A stretch of 44,406 bases of DNA, taken from the NCBI GenBank assembly GCA_000193795.2, contig AEPI01000037.1, forward strand, positions 1-44,406. The letters are read 5' to 3'. This document shows, one piece after another, positions 18,005-26,718 of the stretch (position 1 is the first letter of the stretch; the number at the start of each line of letters is the position of its first letter). The position numbers and the translations under genes are program-made. The notes beneath the pieces are model-generated. The model saw nothing but the letters and a program-made list of their open reading frames with translations, made no database searches and was not told the DNA's origin. The stretch comes from Neisseria lactamica NS19 (GTDB taxonomy: Bacteria; Pseudomonadota; Gammaproteobacteria; Burkholderiales; Neisseriaceae).

Positions 18005-19981
18005 TTATTGTCCGCGCAAGAACAGTGCGTCCAGTTCTTTTAATGTCAGTTTGACCCAAGTCGGACGGCCGTGGTTGCACTGGTTGCTGCGCGGCGTATT
18101 TTCCATATCGCGCAGGAGGGCGTTCATTTCGGGCAGGGTGAGCCGGCGGCCGGCGCGGATCGAGCCGTGGCAGGACATAGTGGCAAGGATGCGGTTTTCG
18201 TGTTCTTCGATGGTTTGGCTGCTGCCGACTTGGGCGAGTTCGCCCAATACGTCTCGGGCGAGCGAGACAACGTCGGATTTGCCCAACATTGCGGGTGCGG
18301 CGCGGACGGCGAGGGTGTTGCCGCCCATATCGGACAATTCCAAGCCGAAACCTGCCAGCGTTTCGGCATAATCGGCGAGGGCGGCGCATTCTTCGTGGGA
18401 CGCGGCAAAGGTTACGGGAATAAGCAGGCGTTGGCTTTGCAGCTTGCCGTTTTCCTGCCGTTGGCGTTTCATTTTTTCGTAGTTGACGCGTTCGGCGGCG
18501 GCGTGCATATCGATGAGCAACAGGCTGTCTTCGGCTTGGGCAAGGATGTAGATGCCCAATAATTGGGCAATGGCGAAGCCGAGCGGCGGCAGTTCGGATT
18601 GGGACGGGATGCCGTCTGAAAGCGGCGTATCTGTTTTGGGAGTAGGCGTTTCAGACGGCATATTGCCGAAACGTGCCTGCTCTAATCGGTTCAACTCAAG
18701 GTCGATGTCGTCGGTTTTTTTGTAGAGTTCGGCGTAAGTATTCATTGCCGCGCGGCTTTCGCGCAGGGACAGGCTGCGTTGTTGCGGCGAGCGAGCGGCT
18801 TGATAGGGCATAGGCGCGGTTTTGCCTGATGCACCAAAGGCATTACGCATATCGGGTTTGTTGCCCGCCGGGTAGTCGGATGCGCGAGCAAACAGATTTT
18901 CGCCGCCGCTTTCAGACGGCATTGGGGCAGGCGTAACACCGGTAATGTCATGCAACACTTGACCTGCGTTGCCGACGCTTTCGGTCAAGTCGGCGCGTGT
19001 GTCGGCAAGGGCTTTATTGAGCGTGTGGAACACGAGTTGGTGCACCTGCCGGCTGTCGCGGAAGCGGATTTCGGTTTTGGTCGGGTGGACGTTGACATCC
19101 ACGGCTTCGGGCGGCAGGTCGAGGAAGAGGACGAAAGCAGGCGTCAGCGCGTTGTGCAATACGTCGCGGTATGCCTGCTTGACGGCATGAAGCATGACTT
19201 TGTCGCGCACGAAGCGATGGTTGACGAAGCAGTATTGTTTGTCGGTTTTGCCTTTGGCGAAAGTCGGTTTGGCAATCGCACCATAGAGCCGCAATGCGCC
19301 GTTGCCGCTGTCGATTTCCAGGGATGCCGTCTGAAAGTCATCGCCGACAATGGCGGCAATCCGTTCGTGCAGGCTTTGGGCGGGGAATTTGAACACTTGT
19401 TTGCCGTCTCGTTTGAGCGAGAAGGCGATGTGCGGATGCGCCAGCGCGAGGCGTTCGAGCATGGTGGCGCAGTGGGCGTATTCGGTGTTTTCGGACTTGA
19501 GAAACTTGCGCCGCGCGGGGGTGTTGAAGAAGAGTTCGGCGGCTTCGATGGTGGTACCGACGGGGTGGGCGGCGGCGGTGGGGCTGCTGAGTTTGCCGTC
19601 TTCGGCTTTGACTTGGGTTGCGTGCGAACTGTCTTTTTGACGGCTGGTCAGGGTCAGGCGGCTGACGGAGGCAATGCTTGCCAAGCCTTCGCCGCGAAAG
19701 CCCATACTGGCAACGTGTTCCAAATCGTTTAAGGTTTTGATTTTGCTGGTGGCGTGGCGGTGGAGCGCAAGCCCGATGTCGTCCGGATGGATACCGCTGC
19801 CGTTGTCGCTGACGCGAATCAGGCGGATGCCGCCGCCCGCCAGCTCGACATCAATCGCCGTTGCGCCTGCGTCTATGCTGTTTTCAACGATTTCTTTCAA
19901 GGCGTTGGCAGGGCGTTCGACCACTTCGCCGGCGGCGATTTGGTTAACAAGATGGTCGGGCAGGGCGGCGATTCGGGACAT
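18005..19981 (-). CDS. mutL: DNA mismatch repair protein MutL
   Basis: Mismatch-repair ATPase of 658 residues. The GHKL ATPase motifs are EIVENSIDAGAT, RVSDNGSGI and ATSKI...GFRGEGLASIASV in the first 110 residues. The C-terminal dimerisation and endonuclease domain has DMHAAAERVNYE, a form of the DQHA(x)2E(x)4E metal site with Met in place of Gln, fitting an endonuclease-type MutL as in other bacteria without MutH. The linker (about residues 345-450) contains several uptake sequences read as MPSE and SDGI. The stop codon overlaps a GCCCCA/TGGGGC hairpin without T-run before dnaX. Confidence 0.96.
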   Translation of the reverse strand: MSRIAALPDHLVNQIAAGEVVERPANALKEIVENSIDAGATAIDVELAGGGIRLIRVSDNGSGIHPDDIGLALHRHATSKIKTLNDLEHVASMGFRGEGLASIASVSRLTLTSRQKDSSHATQVKAEDGKLSSPTAAAHPVGTTIEAAELFFNTPARRKFLKSENTEYAHCATMLERLALAHPHIAFSLKRDGKQVFKFPAQSLHERIAAIVGDDFQTASLEIDSGNGALRLYGAIAKPTFAKGKTDKQYCFVNHRFVRDKVMLHAVKQAYRDVLHNALTPAFVLFLDLPPEAVDVNVHPTKTEIRFRDSRQVHQLVFHTLNKALADTRADLTESVGNAGQVLHDITGVTPAPMPSESGGENLFARASDYPAGNKPDMRNAFGASGKTAPMPYQAARSPQQRSLSLRESRAAMNTYAELYKKTDDIDLELNRLEQARFGNMPSETPTPKTDTPLSDGIPSQSELPPLGFAIAQLLGIYILAQAEDSLLLIDMHAAAERVNYEKMKRQRQENGKLQSQRLLIPVTFAASHEECAALADYAETLAGFGLELSDMGGNTLAVRAAPAMLGKSDVVSLARDVLGELAQVGSSQTIEEHENRILATMSCHGSIRAGRRLTLPEMNALLRDMENTPRSNQCNHGRPTWVKLTLKELDALFLRGQ

Positions 19982-20124
19982 AAGGCGGGCTTCCGTTGCA
20001 AAAAACGTCTTATTCTATAATAAAACCCCTTATCTTTCTGCCCGTATTCTTGATAAAAGCCGTTTATCCCGTTTGGAAAATACCAGTATAATCACGCCAT
20101 ATTCCGTAAAATTGGAGCACAAAG

Positions 20125-20310
20125 ATGTATCACTACCAATCCGATGCCACACAATTCCTCAACCGCCTGATTGAAGAAAAACCTGAGTTGGAACAGCAGC
20201 GTTTGGAAAACAGGGGGCTTTTGTGGGATGTCGAACTCAATCCCGAAGAACAGGAAAACTTCGAGGCGGCAAAAGTAGCGAAAAAACCTTATACCTATTA
20301 CCAAGACTGA
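20125..20310 (+). CDS. DUF3460 small conserved protein
   Basis: Protein of 61 residues (MYHYQSDATQFLNRLIEE...) matching my recollection of the DUF3460 family of beta-proteobacteria; function unknown. It is charged, soluble and probably helical, with no Cys. It starts a run of four plus-strand genes; the next start is only 10 bases after its stop. TATAAT at 20087-20092 is a candidate -10. Confidence 0.8.
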   Translation: MYHYQSDATQFLNRLIEEKPELEQQRLENRGLLWDVELNPEEQENFEAAKVAKKPYTYYQD

Positions 20311-20320
20311 ACCCGCCGAA

Positions 20321-20989
20321 ATGACGACCAATCTGTCCAATGTCGCACCGGACCTGCAAAACTATCTGAACAGCATCGGCGAACCCGAACATCCCGTTTT
20401 GACGCGGCTGCGTGAGAAGACCGAGCATCACCGTATGGGCAAAATGGCGATTGCGCGCGAACAGGCGGCGGTTTTGGTTTGGCTGGCAAAGCTGATTCGC
20501 GCGGAAAAATATCTGGAAGTCGGCGTGTTTACCGGATACAGCAGCACCGCGCTTGCATTGGCGTTGCCAGAACACGGGCGGATTACCGCCTGCGACATCA
20601 ATGTAACCTTTACCGATACGGCGCGTCAGGTTTGGAAAGAGGCCGGTGTGGCACATAAAATCAGCCTGCACCTGCAACCCGCATTGCTGACATTGGATGA
20701 TTTGATTGTACAGGGTGAAGCCGGAAGCTACGATTTGGCACTGATAGACGCAGACAAACCGCCCACGCCGCAATATTTCGAGCGTTGCCTCAAACTCGTC
20801 CGGCAAGGCGGCATTATTGCCATCGACAATATTTTGTTGAACGGAAGGGTGATGCGCGAAGCGGCTTCCGATGCGCCGCCCAGCGTCGGCATCCTCAAAG
20901 ATTTCAATCAAAACCTGCCGAACGACCCGCGCATCGTCCCCATCACCCTGCCCGTCGGCGACGGTTTGACCCTGCTTCTGAAAAAATAA
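20321..20989 (+). CDS. SAM-dependent class I O-methyltransferase
   Basis: Protein of 222 residues of the caffeoyl-CoA-type O-methyltransferase family (Methyltransf_3). The SAM site is LEVGVFTGYSSTALALAL, followed by ITACDIN, the metal-binding region YDLALIDADKPPT and GGIIAIDNILLNGRV. The substrate is unknown. Its TAA stop shares a base with the ATG of the next gene (TAATG), indicating coupled translation. Confidence 0.9.
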   Translation: MTTNLSNVAPDLQNYLNSIGEPEHPVLTRLREKTEHHRMGKMAIAREQAAVLVWLAKLIRAEKYLEVGVFTGYSSTALALALPEHGRITACDINVTFTDTARQVWKEAGVAHKISLHLQPALLTLDDLIVQGEAGSYDLALIDADKPPTPQYFERCLKLVRQGGIIAIDNILLNGRVMREAASDAPPSVGILKDFNQNLPNDPRIVPITLPVGDGLTLLLKK

Positions 20990-21702
20990 TGAAGACCAAA
21001 TTACCGCTTTTTATCATTTGGCTGTCTGTGTCCGCCTCCTGTGCTTCCGTTTCACCCGTTCCGGCAGGCAGCCAAACCGAAATGCCGGAACGGGAAAATG
21101 CTTCAGACGGCATTCCCTATCCCGTTCCCACTCTGCAAGACCGTTTGGATTATCTGGAAAACAGGATTATCCGCCTGTCGGACGAAGTGGAAACCTTAAA
21201 CGGGAAAGTCAAAGCACTGGAGCATACGAAAACACACCCTTCCGGCAGGACATACGTCCAAAAACTCGACGATCGCAAGTTGAAAGAGCATTACCTTGAT
21301 ACAGAAGGCGGCAAGGTGTCCGCATATGCCGGCCCGACCGCGCAAAGCCTCTACAATCAGGCGCTCAAACACTATCAAAACGGCAGATTTTCTGCCGCAG
21401 CCGCCTTGTTGAAAGGTGCGGACGGCGGAGACGGCGGCAGCATCGCGCAACGCAGTATGTACCTGTTGCTGCAAAGCAGGGCGCGTATGGGGAACTGCGA
21501 ATCCGTCATCGAAATCGGAGGGCGTTACGCCAACCGTTTCAAAGACAGCCCAACCGCGCCCGAAGCCATATTCAAAATCGGCGAATGCCAATACAGGCTG
21601 CAGCAGAAAGACATTGCAAGGGCGACATGGCGCGGCCTGATACAGGCTTACCCGGGCAGCCCGGCGGCAAAACGCGCCGCCTCAGCCATACGCAAACGAT
21701 AG
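20989..21702 (+). CDS. Putative lipoprotein with coiled coil and TPR repeats (YbgF/CpoB-like)
   Basis: Protein of 237 residues. A signal peptide ends in SVSASC, a slightly atypical lipobox with Cys18. Residues about 45-80 form a coiled coil (LQDRLDYLENRIIRLSDEVETLNGKVKALE), and residues about 115 to the end contain tetratricopeptide-like repeats (LYNQALKHYQNGRFSAAAALL; PEAIFKIGECQY). This order resembles CpoB/YbgF, which coordinates outer-membrane constriction with peptidoglycan synthesis, but there are no tol-pal genes nearby, so the role is inferred. Translation is coupled to the methyltransferase gene. Confidence 0.75.
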   Translation: MKTKLPLFIIWLSVSASCASVSPVPAGSQTEMPERENASDGIPYPVPTLQDRLDYLENRIIRLSDEVETLNGKVKALEHTKTHPSGRTYVQKLDDRKLKEHYLDTEGGKVSAYAGPTAQSLYNQALKHYQNGRFSAAAALLKGADGGDGGSIAQRSMYLLLQSRARMGNCESVIEIGGRYANRFKDSPTAPEAIFKIGECQYRLQQKDIARATWRGLIQAYPGSPAAKRAASAIRKR

Positions 21703-21750
21703 TTTTTTCCATTTTTCCGCTTTTTACCCCATCCGCACCAAGGAGGATTT

Positions 21751-22236
21751 ATGACACAAATCGGCATCATTATGGGCAGCAACAGCGATTGGCCCGTTAT
21801 GCGGCAGGCAGCGCAGTTTCTTGAAGACTTCGGCGTAGAATACGAGGCGCGCGTCGTTTCCGCACACCGCACCCCGGATTTAATGTTCCGATACGCCGAA
21901 ACCGCACGGGAGCGCGGCATCAAAGCCATCATCGCCGGCGCGGGCGGCGCGGCGCACCTGCCCGGTATGGTTGCCGCCAAGACCACCGTTCCCGTTTTGG
22001 GCGTACCCGTCCCCAGCAAATACCTGCGCGGCGAAGATTCGCTTTTATCGATTGTACAAATGCCCAAAGGCGTACCCGTCGCCACATTCGCCATCGGCGA
22101 GGCAGGCGCGGCGAATGCGGCATTGTTTGCCGTTTCTATGCTCGCCAACGAAAACCCCGAACTGGCGCAAAAACTGGCAGACTTCCGAGCCAAACAGGAA
22201 CAGGCTGTTTTGAATATGGAATTGGAACAGATTTAA
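21751..22236 (+). CDS. purE: N5-carboxyaminoimidazole ribonucleotide mutase
   Basis: Purine synthesis enzyme of 161 residues. MGSNSDWPVM, VVSAHRTPDLM, AGAGGAAHLPGMVAAKTTVPVLGVPV and SLLSIVQMPKGVPVATFAIG are the class I PurE motifs. AAGGAGG stands seven bases before the ATG. Downstream is a restriction-modification cassette bounded by repeats, so purE marks the left border of a variable locus. Confidence 0.97.
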   Translation: MTQIGIIMGSNSDWPVMRQAAQFLEDFGVEYEARVVSAHRTPDLMFRYAETARERGIKAIIAGAGGAAHLPGMVAAKTTVPVLGVPVPSKYLRGEDSLLSIVQMPKGVPVATFAIGEAGAANAALFAVSMLANENPELAQKLADFRAKQEQAVLNMELEQI

Positions 22237-22260
22237 CACCCGCCGTCCGCGAACACAAAA

Positions 22261-22299
22261 ATGCCGTCTGAAGCCCTGTTTTCGGGTTTCAGACGGCAT
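22261..22299. repeat. Uptake-sequence hairpin, copy 1 of a three-copy repeat
   Basis: A 39-base inverted repeat: ATGCCGTCTGAAGCCC, loop, GGGTTTCAGACGGCAT. With three bases before and two after, 44 bases are identical to the copy at 25209-25247. It acts as a terminator between purE and the convergent methyltransferase gene and forms the left edge of the restriction-modification cassette. Confidence 0.85.
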
Positions 22300-22318
22300 T
22301 TGTGTTTGCCGGAATCCA

Positions 22319-23617
22319 TTACCGGAAGAATTTCACCCGACAATCTGTGCGTTTTTCAATTTCTGAAACGAACGCCCCGATTTTCCTGACGATTTCAGTA
22401 ACCAGCGCATTACCCATAAAAAACATACGCATCTTGTCGGAAACTTCGACAACTGTGCCGTCGGCAAGTTTCTTTCTGGCTGTCCAGCCGTCGGGGAAAT
22501 CTTGCAGCCTTTCAGCTTCGACAGGTGTCAGCAGCCGGTGTTTTCCGTTTATTTTCAAAAGGTGCGTCGATCTGTTGACCGTCCCTTCGGAAGTCAGCAT
22601 CGTACGCCCCGGCAGGTTTAAATCGTCGTAGGGCGGCATTCCGCCTTCCGAGTAAATGTAGGTATGCCCGTCGGAAGAAACGCGTTCGATTTTTTTCGCG
22701 CCGCGCAAATACCGGAACTTTTCCAATTTGGCGGCATCTGTCAGGAAATATTTTTCAGGCACATCGCTTTCGGGCTGCACTATTTCGCCGAGCGTGATGG
22801 GTTTCCCGCCATAATCGGCTTCTGTTTCGACCGAGTAGCATTGCCCGTGCCGCATAATGCCCGCATTCCAAAATACACCTGAAAAATTATCGGAAATTTC
22901 GACCATATCTTCAGATAATTTGCAGTAAGCACGGCGGTTTTTCAGAGGTGTCTGTTTGATGGGGAATTGTGCGGCAAAAAGCCCGCTTTTAAAAATATAG
23001 CCGTCATACCTGCTTTCCTGCGGCAGGGAGTTCTCGGATTCGAACAACCGGTCTGTCTGTAATGCAAAATCCGTATCGTTGCGGTAAATAAAGAAAAAAA
23101 CACGCCTTCGGCGTTGGGCGCGCCCGTATTCGGCAGCATTGATGACGCGCCATTCGACGGAATATCCGAGCCGGTTAAAGGCAGCCAACATAACGGCGAA
23201 ATCACGCCCCCGCTGTTTGGATGGTGCTTTCAGCAGGCGGTCGACATTTTCCAAAATAAGGTATTTGGGTCTGATGATTCGTGCGGCGCGGATAATTTCC
23301 CAAAACAACACCCCTTTCTTCCCTTCGATACCTTGCTCGTTTTTCCTGCTTCGCGCGACCGAATAGTCTTGGCAGGGAAAGCCGCCGACAATCATATCGG
23401 CATCCATTTCAGAAAAGGTTTTGTCCGAAATCTCGGATATGCTGATATTGAGGTTGCGGCTGTTTGGAAAACGGTAGTCGTACACCTCAAAGGCATCTTG
23501 TGATTTCCTTGACGGCTCCCATTGGTTTGCCCATTTTGTTTCAAACAAATATGGGTCTGCGTTTTCAAGTCCGATGCGGAATCCGCCGACTCCGGCAAAA
23601 AGTTCGAGGATATTCAT
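22319..23617 (-). CDS. Type II DNA (cytosine-5) methyltransferase
   Basis: C5-methyltransferase of 432 residues. Motif I LELFAGVGGFRIGLE, motif IV GGFPCQDYSVA with the catalytic Cys, motif VI ENVDRL, motif VIII QRRRRVFFF, a target-recognition region in the second half, motif IX RLLTPVEAERLQDFPDGW and motif X FMGNALVTEIV are in standard order. It protects DNA against the adjacent, divergent endonuclease. Specificity cannot be read from sequence: GGNNCC (NlaIV/NgoV type) is a candidate from neisserial knowledge, while the Sau3AI-like partner might suggest GATC. The start has AGGAA upstream. Confidence 0.92.
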   Translation of the reverse strand: MNILELFAGVGGFRIGLENADPYLFETKWANQWEPSRKSQDAFEVYDYRFPNSRNLNISISEISDKTFSEMDADMIVGGFPCQDYSVARSRKNEQGIEGKKGVLFWEIIRAARIIRPKYLILENVDRLLKAPSKQRGRDFAVMLAAFNRLGYSVEWRVINAAEYGRAQRRRRVFFFIYRNDTDFALQTDRLFESENSLPQESRYDGYIFKSGLFAAQFPIKQTPLKNRRAYCKLSEDMVEISDNFSGVFWNAGIMRHGQCYSVETEADYGGKPITLGEIVQPESDVPEKYFLTDAAKLEKFRYLRGAKKIERVSSDGHTYIYSEGGMPPYDDLNLPGRTMLTSEGTVNRSTHLLKINGKHRLLTPVEAERLQDFPDGWTARKKLADGTVVEVSDKMRMFFMGNALVTEIVRKIGAFVSEIEKRTDCRVKFFR

Positions 23618-23710
23618 ATTGTTCCTGTAATTTAATTGTTTGTTATTTTATAGTATTTTTAAGGTGCGATCAAGTTTGAAGTATACTGGGACAATATTAA
23701 GGAGATGATT

Positions 23711-25186
23711 ATGGCAAATCATATTTTTAAGAGAATAGAGCTTGAAAGTATTTTAAATAATGCGGTGGGCAAGACTTTGGGCGAAGTTGATAAAAATAAG
23801 GTGTTCGACAAGACCATCGCCAACCCTAAAATAACGGGTATTGCCGGCGATGTGGTAGAGCAATCGGTTTTGGGTTATCCGGCAGATTCAAAGTCAGAAC
23901 CTGATTTGTTGGTGGACGGTATCCCGGTGGAGTTGAAAACGACCGGTTTGAAAAGGGTGGGTAAAAGGGATAAATCAGGGTATCGGTTGGCGGCAAAAGA
24001 GCCTATGAGCATTACGGCAGTTTCGTTAGATAAAATCGCAGGGCAGACTGATTTTTACCAATCCCCGTTGTGGCATAAATTGCGGGAAATGCTTCTAGTA
24101 TATTATCTGTATGATTCTCCTACTACCGTTGCGGCTTCGGAGTATGCTGATTTTCCGATTCAAGGATTCCACTTTTACCGGTTCAGTCCGGAGGATCGGA
24201 AAATCATTGAGAACGATTGGAAAATCGTTAGGGATTTTGTGGCAAACGTTATCAATAACAATCTGGATAAAGAAACAGAATATCCCAAGATTTCCAAACT
24301 TAGAAATCAAATGGCGTATTTGGATACTGCGCCAAAGTATCCCAATAACCCCCGGTTCAGATTAAAAACGGCAGTTGTAACAACGATTGCCAGAAGTTAT
24401 TTCGGTAAAGAATTTGCGCCATTATTACCGCAGGCGGGTTTTTCCAGCTTTCAAGAATTGGATAAGGTTTTATCAAATTTGTCAGTCAGATATCGGGGAA
24501 AGACAATTTCAGAAATTGCGGATGATTTAGGTGTGCCTTTGGCAAAGAATGGGAAAGTCGGCAAACAGGCTTCTTCTATAATCATTGCCCGAATGTTCAG
24601 TAATATGGCTTCTAAACTGGAAGATATTGAATTGTTTAATAAGTTTGATATTTGTTATAAAACGGTCACACTTACCCGGCAGGGAAAAAGGACGGAAGAT
24701 ATCAAATTCCTTAGGGTGGATTTCCAAGAATGGACCGATAAGGATATTGATTTTGAGGCTTCGTTCATTTACTCGTTTTTTGCCGGGCAGAAGTTTCTGT
24801 TTGCTGTTTTTGAGGAACAAAAACCTAATGATTTATATGAAAATAATGTCTTTATCGGTTTTAAACGCATTGTATTTGATGATGATTTTTTAAACGGCGA
24901 GGTACGGAAAACCTGGGAAAGGGTACGGGAATTGATTAATCAGAAAAAATTAATCAGTGAAAAACTGTATCGGAAAGACGGCAGCCCAAAAATGAATAAG
25001 ACAGGCATTCAGCAGGAAGTACCCAACTTTCCAAAGGCAGGGCAGTATGCGGTATTTTTAAGGGGAACCGGTTCTGATTCTACTGAAAAACCTTTTTCCA
25101 TTAACGGAATCCGGATGTACCATCAAAATTTTTGGCTTAAAGGTTCGTATTTGGCAGGCTTATTGGATAAGGCAGATTATTTATAG
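23711..25186 (+). CDS. Sau3AI-like (MutH-fold) type II restriction endonuclease
   Basis: Protein of 491 residues, nearly the length of Sau3AI. The N-terminal half shows GKTLGEVDKNK, then GIAGDVVEQSVLG, PDLLVDGIPVELKTTGL: the Glu, Asp and ExK residues of the MutH/Sau3AI catalytic site. The second half (DDLGVPLAKNGKVGKQASSI...KLEDIELFNKFDICYKTVTL) resembles the second, non-catalytic MutH-like domain of Sau3AI that binds DNA. It is visibly richer in A+T than its neighbours, a sign of transfer. The start at 23711 has AAGGAG six bases upstream; ATG 23705 overlaps that site. It is divergent from the methyltransferase. Confidence 0.87.
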   Translation: MANHIFKRIELESILNNAVGKTLGEVDKNKVFDKTIANPKITGIAGDVVEQSVLGYPADSKSEPDLLVDGIPVELKTTGLKRVGKRDKSGYRLAAKEPMSITAVSLDKIAGQTDFYQSPLWHKLREMLLVYYLYDSPTTVAASEYADFPIQGFHFYRFSPEDRKIIENDWKIVRDFVANVINNNLDKETEYPKISKLRNQMAYLDTAPKYPNNPRFRLKTAVVTTIARSYFGKEFAPLLPQAGFSSFQELDKVLSNLSVRYRGKTISEIADDLGVPLAKNGKVGKQASSIIIARMFSNMASKLEDIELFNKFDICYKTVTLTRQGKRTEDIKFLRVDFQEWTDKDIDFEASFIYSFFAGQKFLFAVFEEQKPNDLYENNVFIGFKRIVFDDDFLNGEVRKTWERVRELINQKKLISEKLYRKDGSPKMNKTGIQQEVPNFPKAGQYAVFLRGTGSDSTEKPFSINGIRMYHQNFWLKGSYLAGLLDKADYL

Positions 25187-25208
25187 GTTATCGGTATTTG
25201 CCGGCAAA

Positions 25209-25247
25209 ATGCCGTCTGAAGCCCTGTTTTCGGGTTTCAGACGGCAT
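25209..25247. repeat. Uptake-sequence hairpin, copy 2 of a three-copy repeat
   Basis: Identical to the copy at 22261-22299 and the right edge of the restriction-modification cassette. It also shares seven upstream bases (CGGCAAA) with the third copy at 31108. It serves as terminator between the endonuclease gene and lutB. Confidence 0.85.
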
Positions 25248-25263
25248 TTTTGCAAACAACTGT

Positions 25264-26718
25264 TTATGCCGGTTCTTTTTGGCGCATTTTTTCCGCCATC
25301 AGTTCGTGCAGGGTTTTCTTCGCCGGTTTCATCGGTACGCGGTTGTCCGTCCAGCCCAACTGTTTGCGCGGGGTCAGGTTGCGGAACTTGGTTGCCGCCC
25401 ACCCGAAGGCGCGGTAGGTTTTGCTGCCGCTGAAAATGCCGTTGAATGTGCGCCACGCCATTTGTTCGCCGAAGGTATGCGATGCGCCTTGCCCCCGGAT
25501 GGGATGAGGCACGGTTTCGGTCGGCGAACGCTGTGCTTCAACGCGCAAACGCTGCATTTGTTCGGTAATCGGGATGCGTACCGGGCAGACTTCCACACAC
25601 GCGCCGCACATCGTGCAGGCGGTCGGCAGGTCGCGGGTGGCATCCAGACCCAACAGGTGCGGGGAAATAATCTCGCCAATCGGGCCGGGGTAGGTGGTGC
25701 CGTATGCCGCGCCGCCGATACGGGTATAAACCGGGCAATGGTTCATACACGCACCGCAACGGATACATTGCAGGGTGCGGCGCATTTGATCTTCGGCATA
25801 GGCCTGGCTGCGGCCGTTGTCGAGCAGAACCAAGTGCATTTCCTGCGGGCCGTCTAATTCTTCACTACGGCGCGGACCGGTAATCATATTGAAATAGGTT
25901 GTGATGTTCTGACCGATGGCGGAACGCGGCAGCAGGCTGTACAAGGGTGGGATATCCGACAGCTTGGCAACTACTTTTTCAATGCCGGTAATGGCGATAT
26001 GCACGGGCGGAACGGTGGTACTCAAGCGGCCGTTGCCTTCGTTTTCCACCAAACATAATGTACCCGTTTCGGCAACGGCGAAGTTTACGCCGCTCAAGCC
26101 GACATCGGCAGTGCTGTAAATATCGCGCAGGGCTTTGCGGGCGAAGCCGGTCAGTTGGTCCACGTCGTCTGTCAGCGGAGTTCCAAGATTTTGGTGGAAA
26201 AGTTCGCTCACCTGTTCTTTAGTTTTGTGAATGGCAGGCATCACGATATGGGTCGGTTTTTCGCCCGCCATTTGGACGATAAACTCGCCCAAGTCGCTTT
26301 CCACCGCTTTAATGCCTTTTGCTTCAAGATAATGGTTCAGCTCGATTTCTTCGCTGACCATTGATTTGCCTTTGACCATCAGTTTGCCGTTTTTGGCTGT
26401 GATGATGTCGTGGATGATTTGGCAGGCTTCGGCAGGCGTTTCCGCCCAGTGCACTTTCACGCCCAGCTTGGTCAGGTTTTCTTCCAACTGCTCCAACAGC
26501 GCGGGCAATTTGGACAGGGAACGCTGACGGATGTGTTCGCACAAATCGCGCAGGCATTGCAGCTCTTCTTCGTCGGTCAAAACGGCTTTGCGCTTGGTCA
26601 TCAGCATATCCATCGCGGTACGCAGGCTTTTACGCAAAGGCTTGTCTTGAAGGGAAATTGCAGCGTTTTGTTTGAAAGTTTCCGGCTTCATATGAAATTT
26701 GATGGTTTGCGTAGTCAT
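25264..26718 (-). CDS. lutB: L-lactate utilisation iron-sulfur protein LutB
   Basis: Protein of 484 residues with the LUD domain and a ferredoxin region. Two 4Fe-4S motifs are seen: CIRCGACMNHCPVYTRIGG and CTMCGACVEVCPVRIPI (about residues 310-375). With LutA and LutC it forms an L-lactate dehydrogenase that feeds electrons to the respiratory chain. The start overlaps the lutC stop by four bases (ATGA), so translation is coupled. It is last in the order A-C-B. Confidence 0.94.
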   Translation of the reverse strand: MTTQTIKFHMKPETFKQNAAISLQDKPLRKSLRTAMDMLMTKRKAVLTDEEELQCLRDLCEHIRQRSLSKLPALLEQLEENLTKLGVKVHWAETPAEACQIIHDIITAKNGKLMVKGKSMVSEEIELNHYLEAKGIKAVESDLGEFIVQMAGEKPTHIVMPAIHKTKEQVSELFHQNLGTPLTDDVDQLTGFARKALRDIYSTADVGLSGVNFAVAETGTLCLVENEGNGRLSTTVPPVHIAITGIEKVVAKLSDIPPLYSLLPRSAIGQNITTYFNMITGPRRSEELDGPQEMHLVLLDNGRSQAYAEDQMRRTLQCIRCGACMNHCPVYTRIGGAAYGTTYPGPIGEIISPHLLGLDATRDLPTACTMCGACVEVCPVRIPITEQMQRLRVEAQRSPTETVPHPIRGQGASHTFGEQMAWRTFNGIFSGSKTYRAFGWAATKFRNLTPRKQLGWTDNRVPMKPAKKTLHELMAEKMRQKEPA

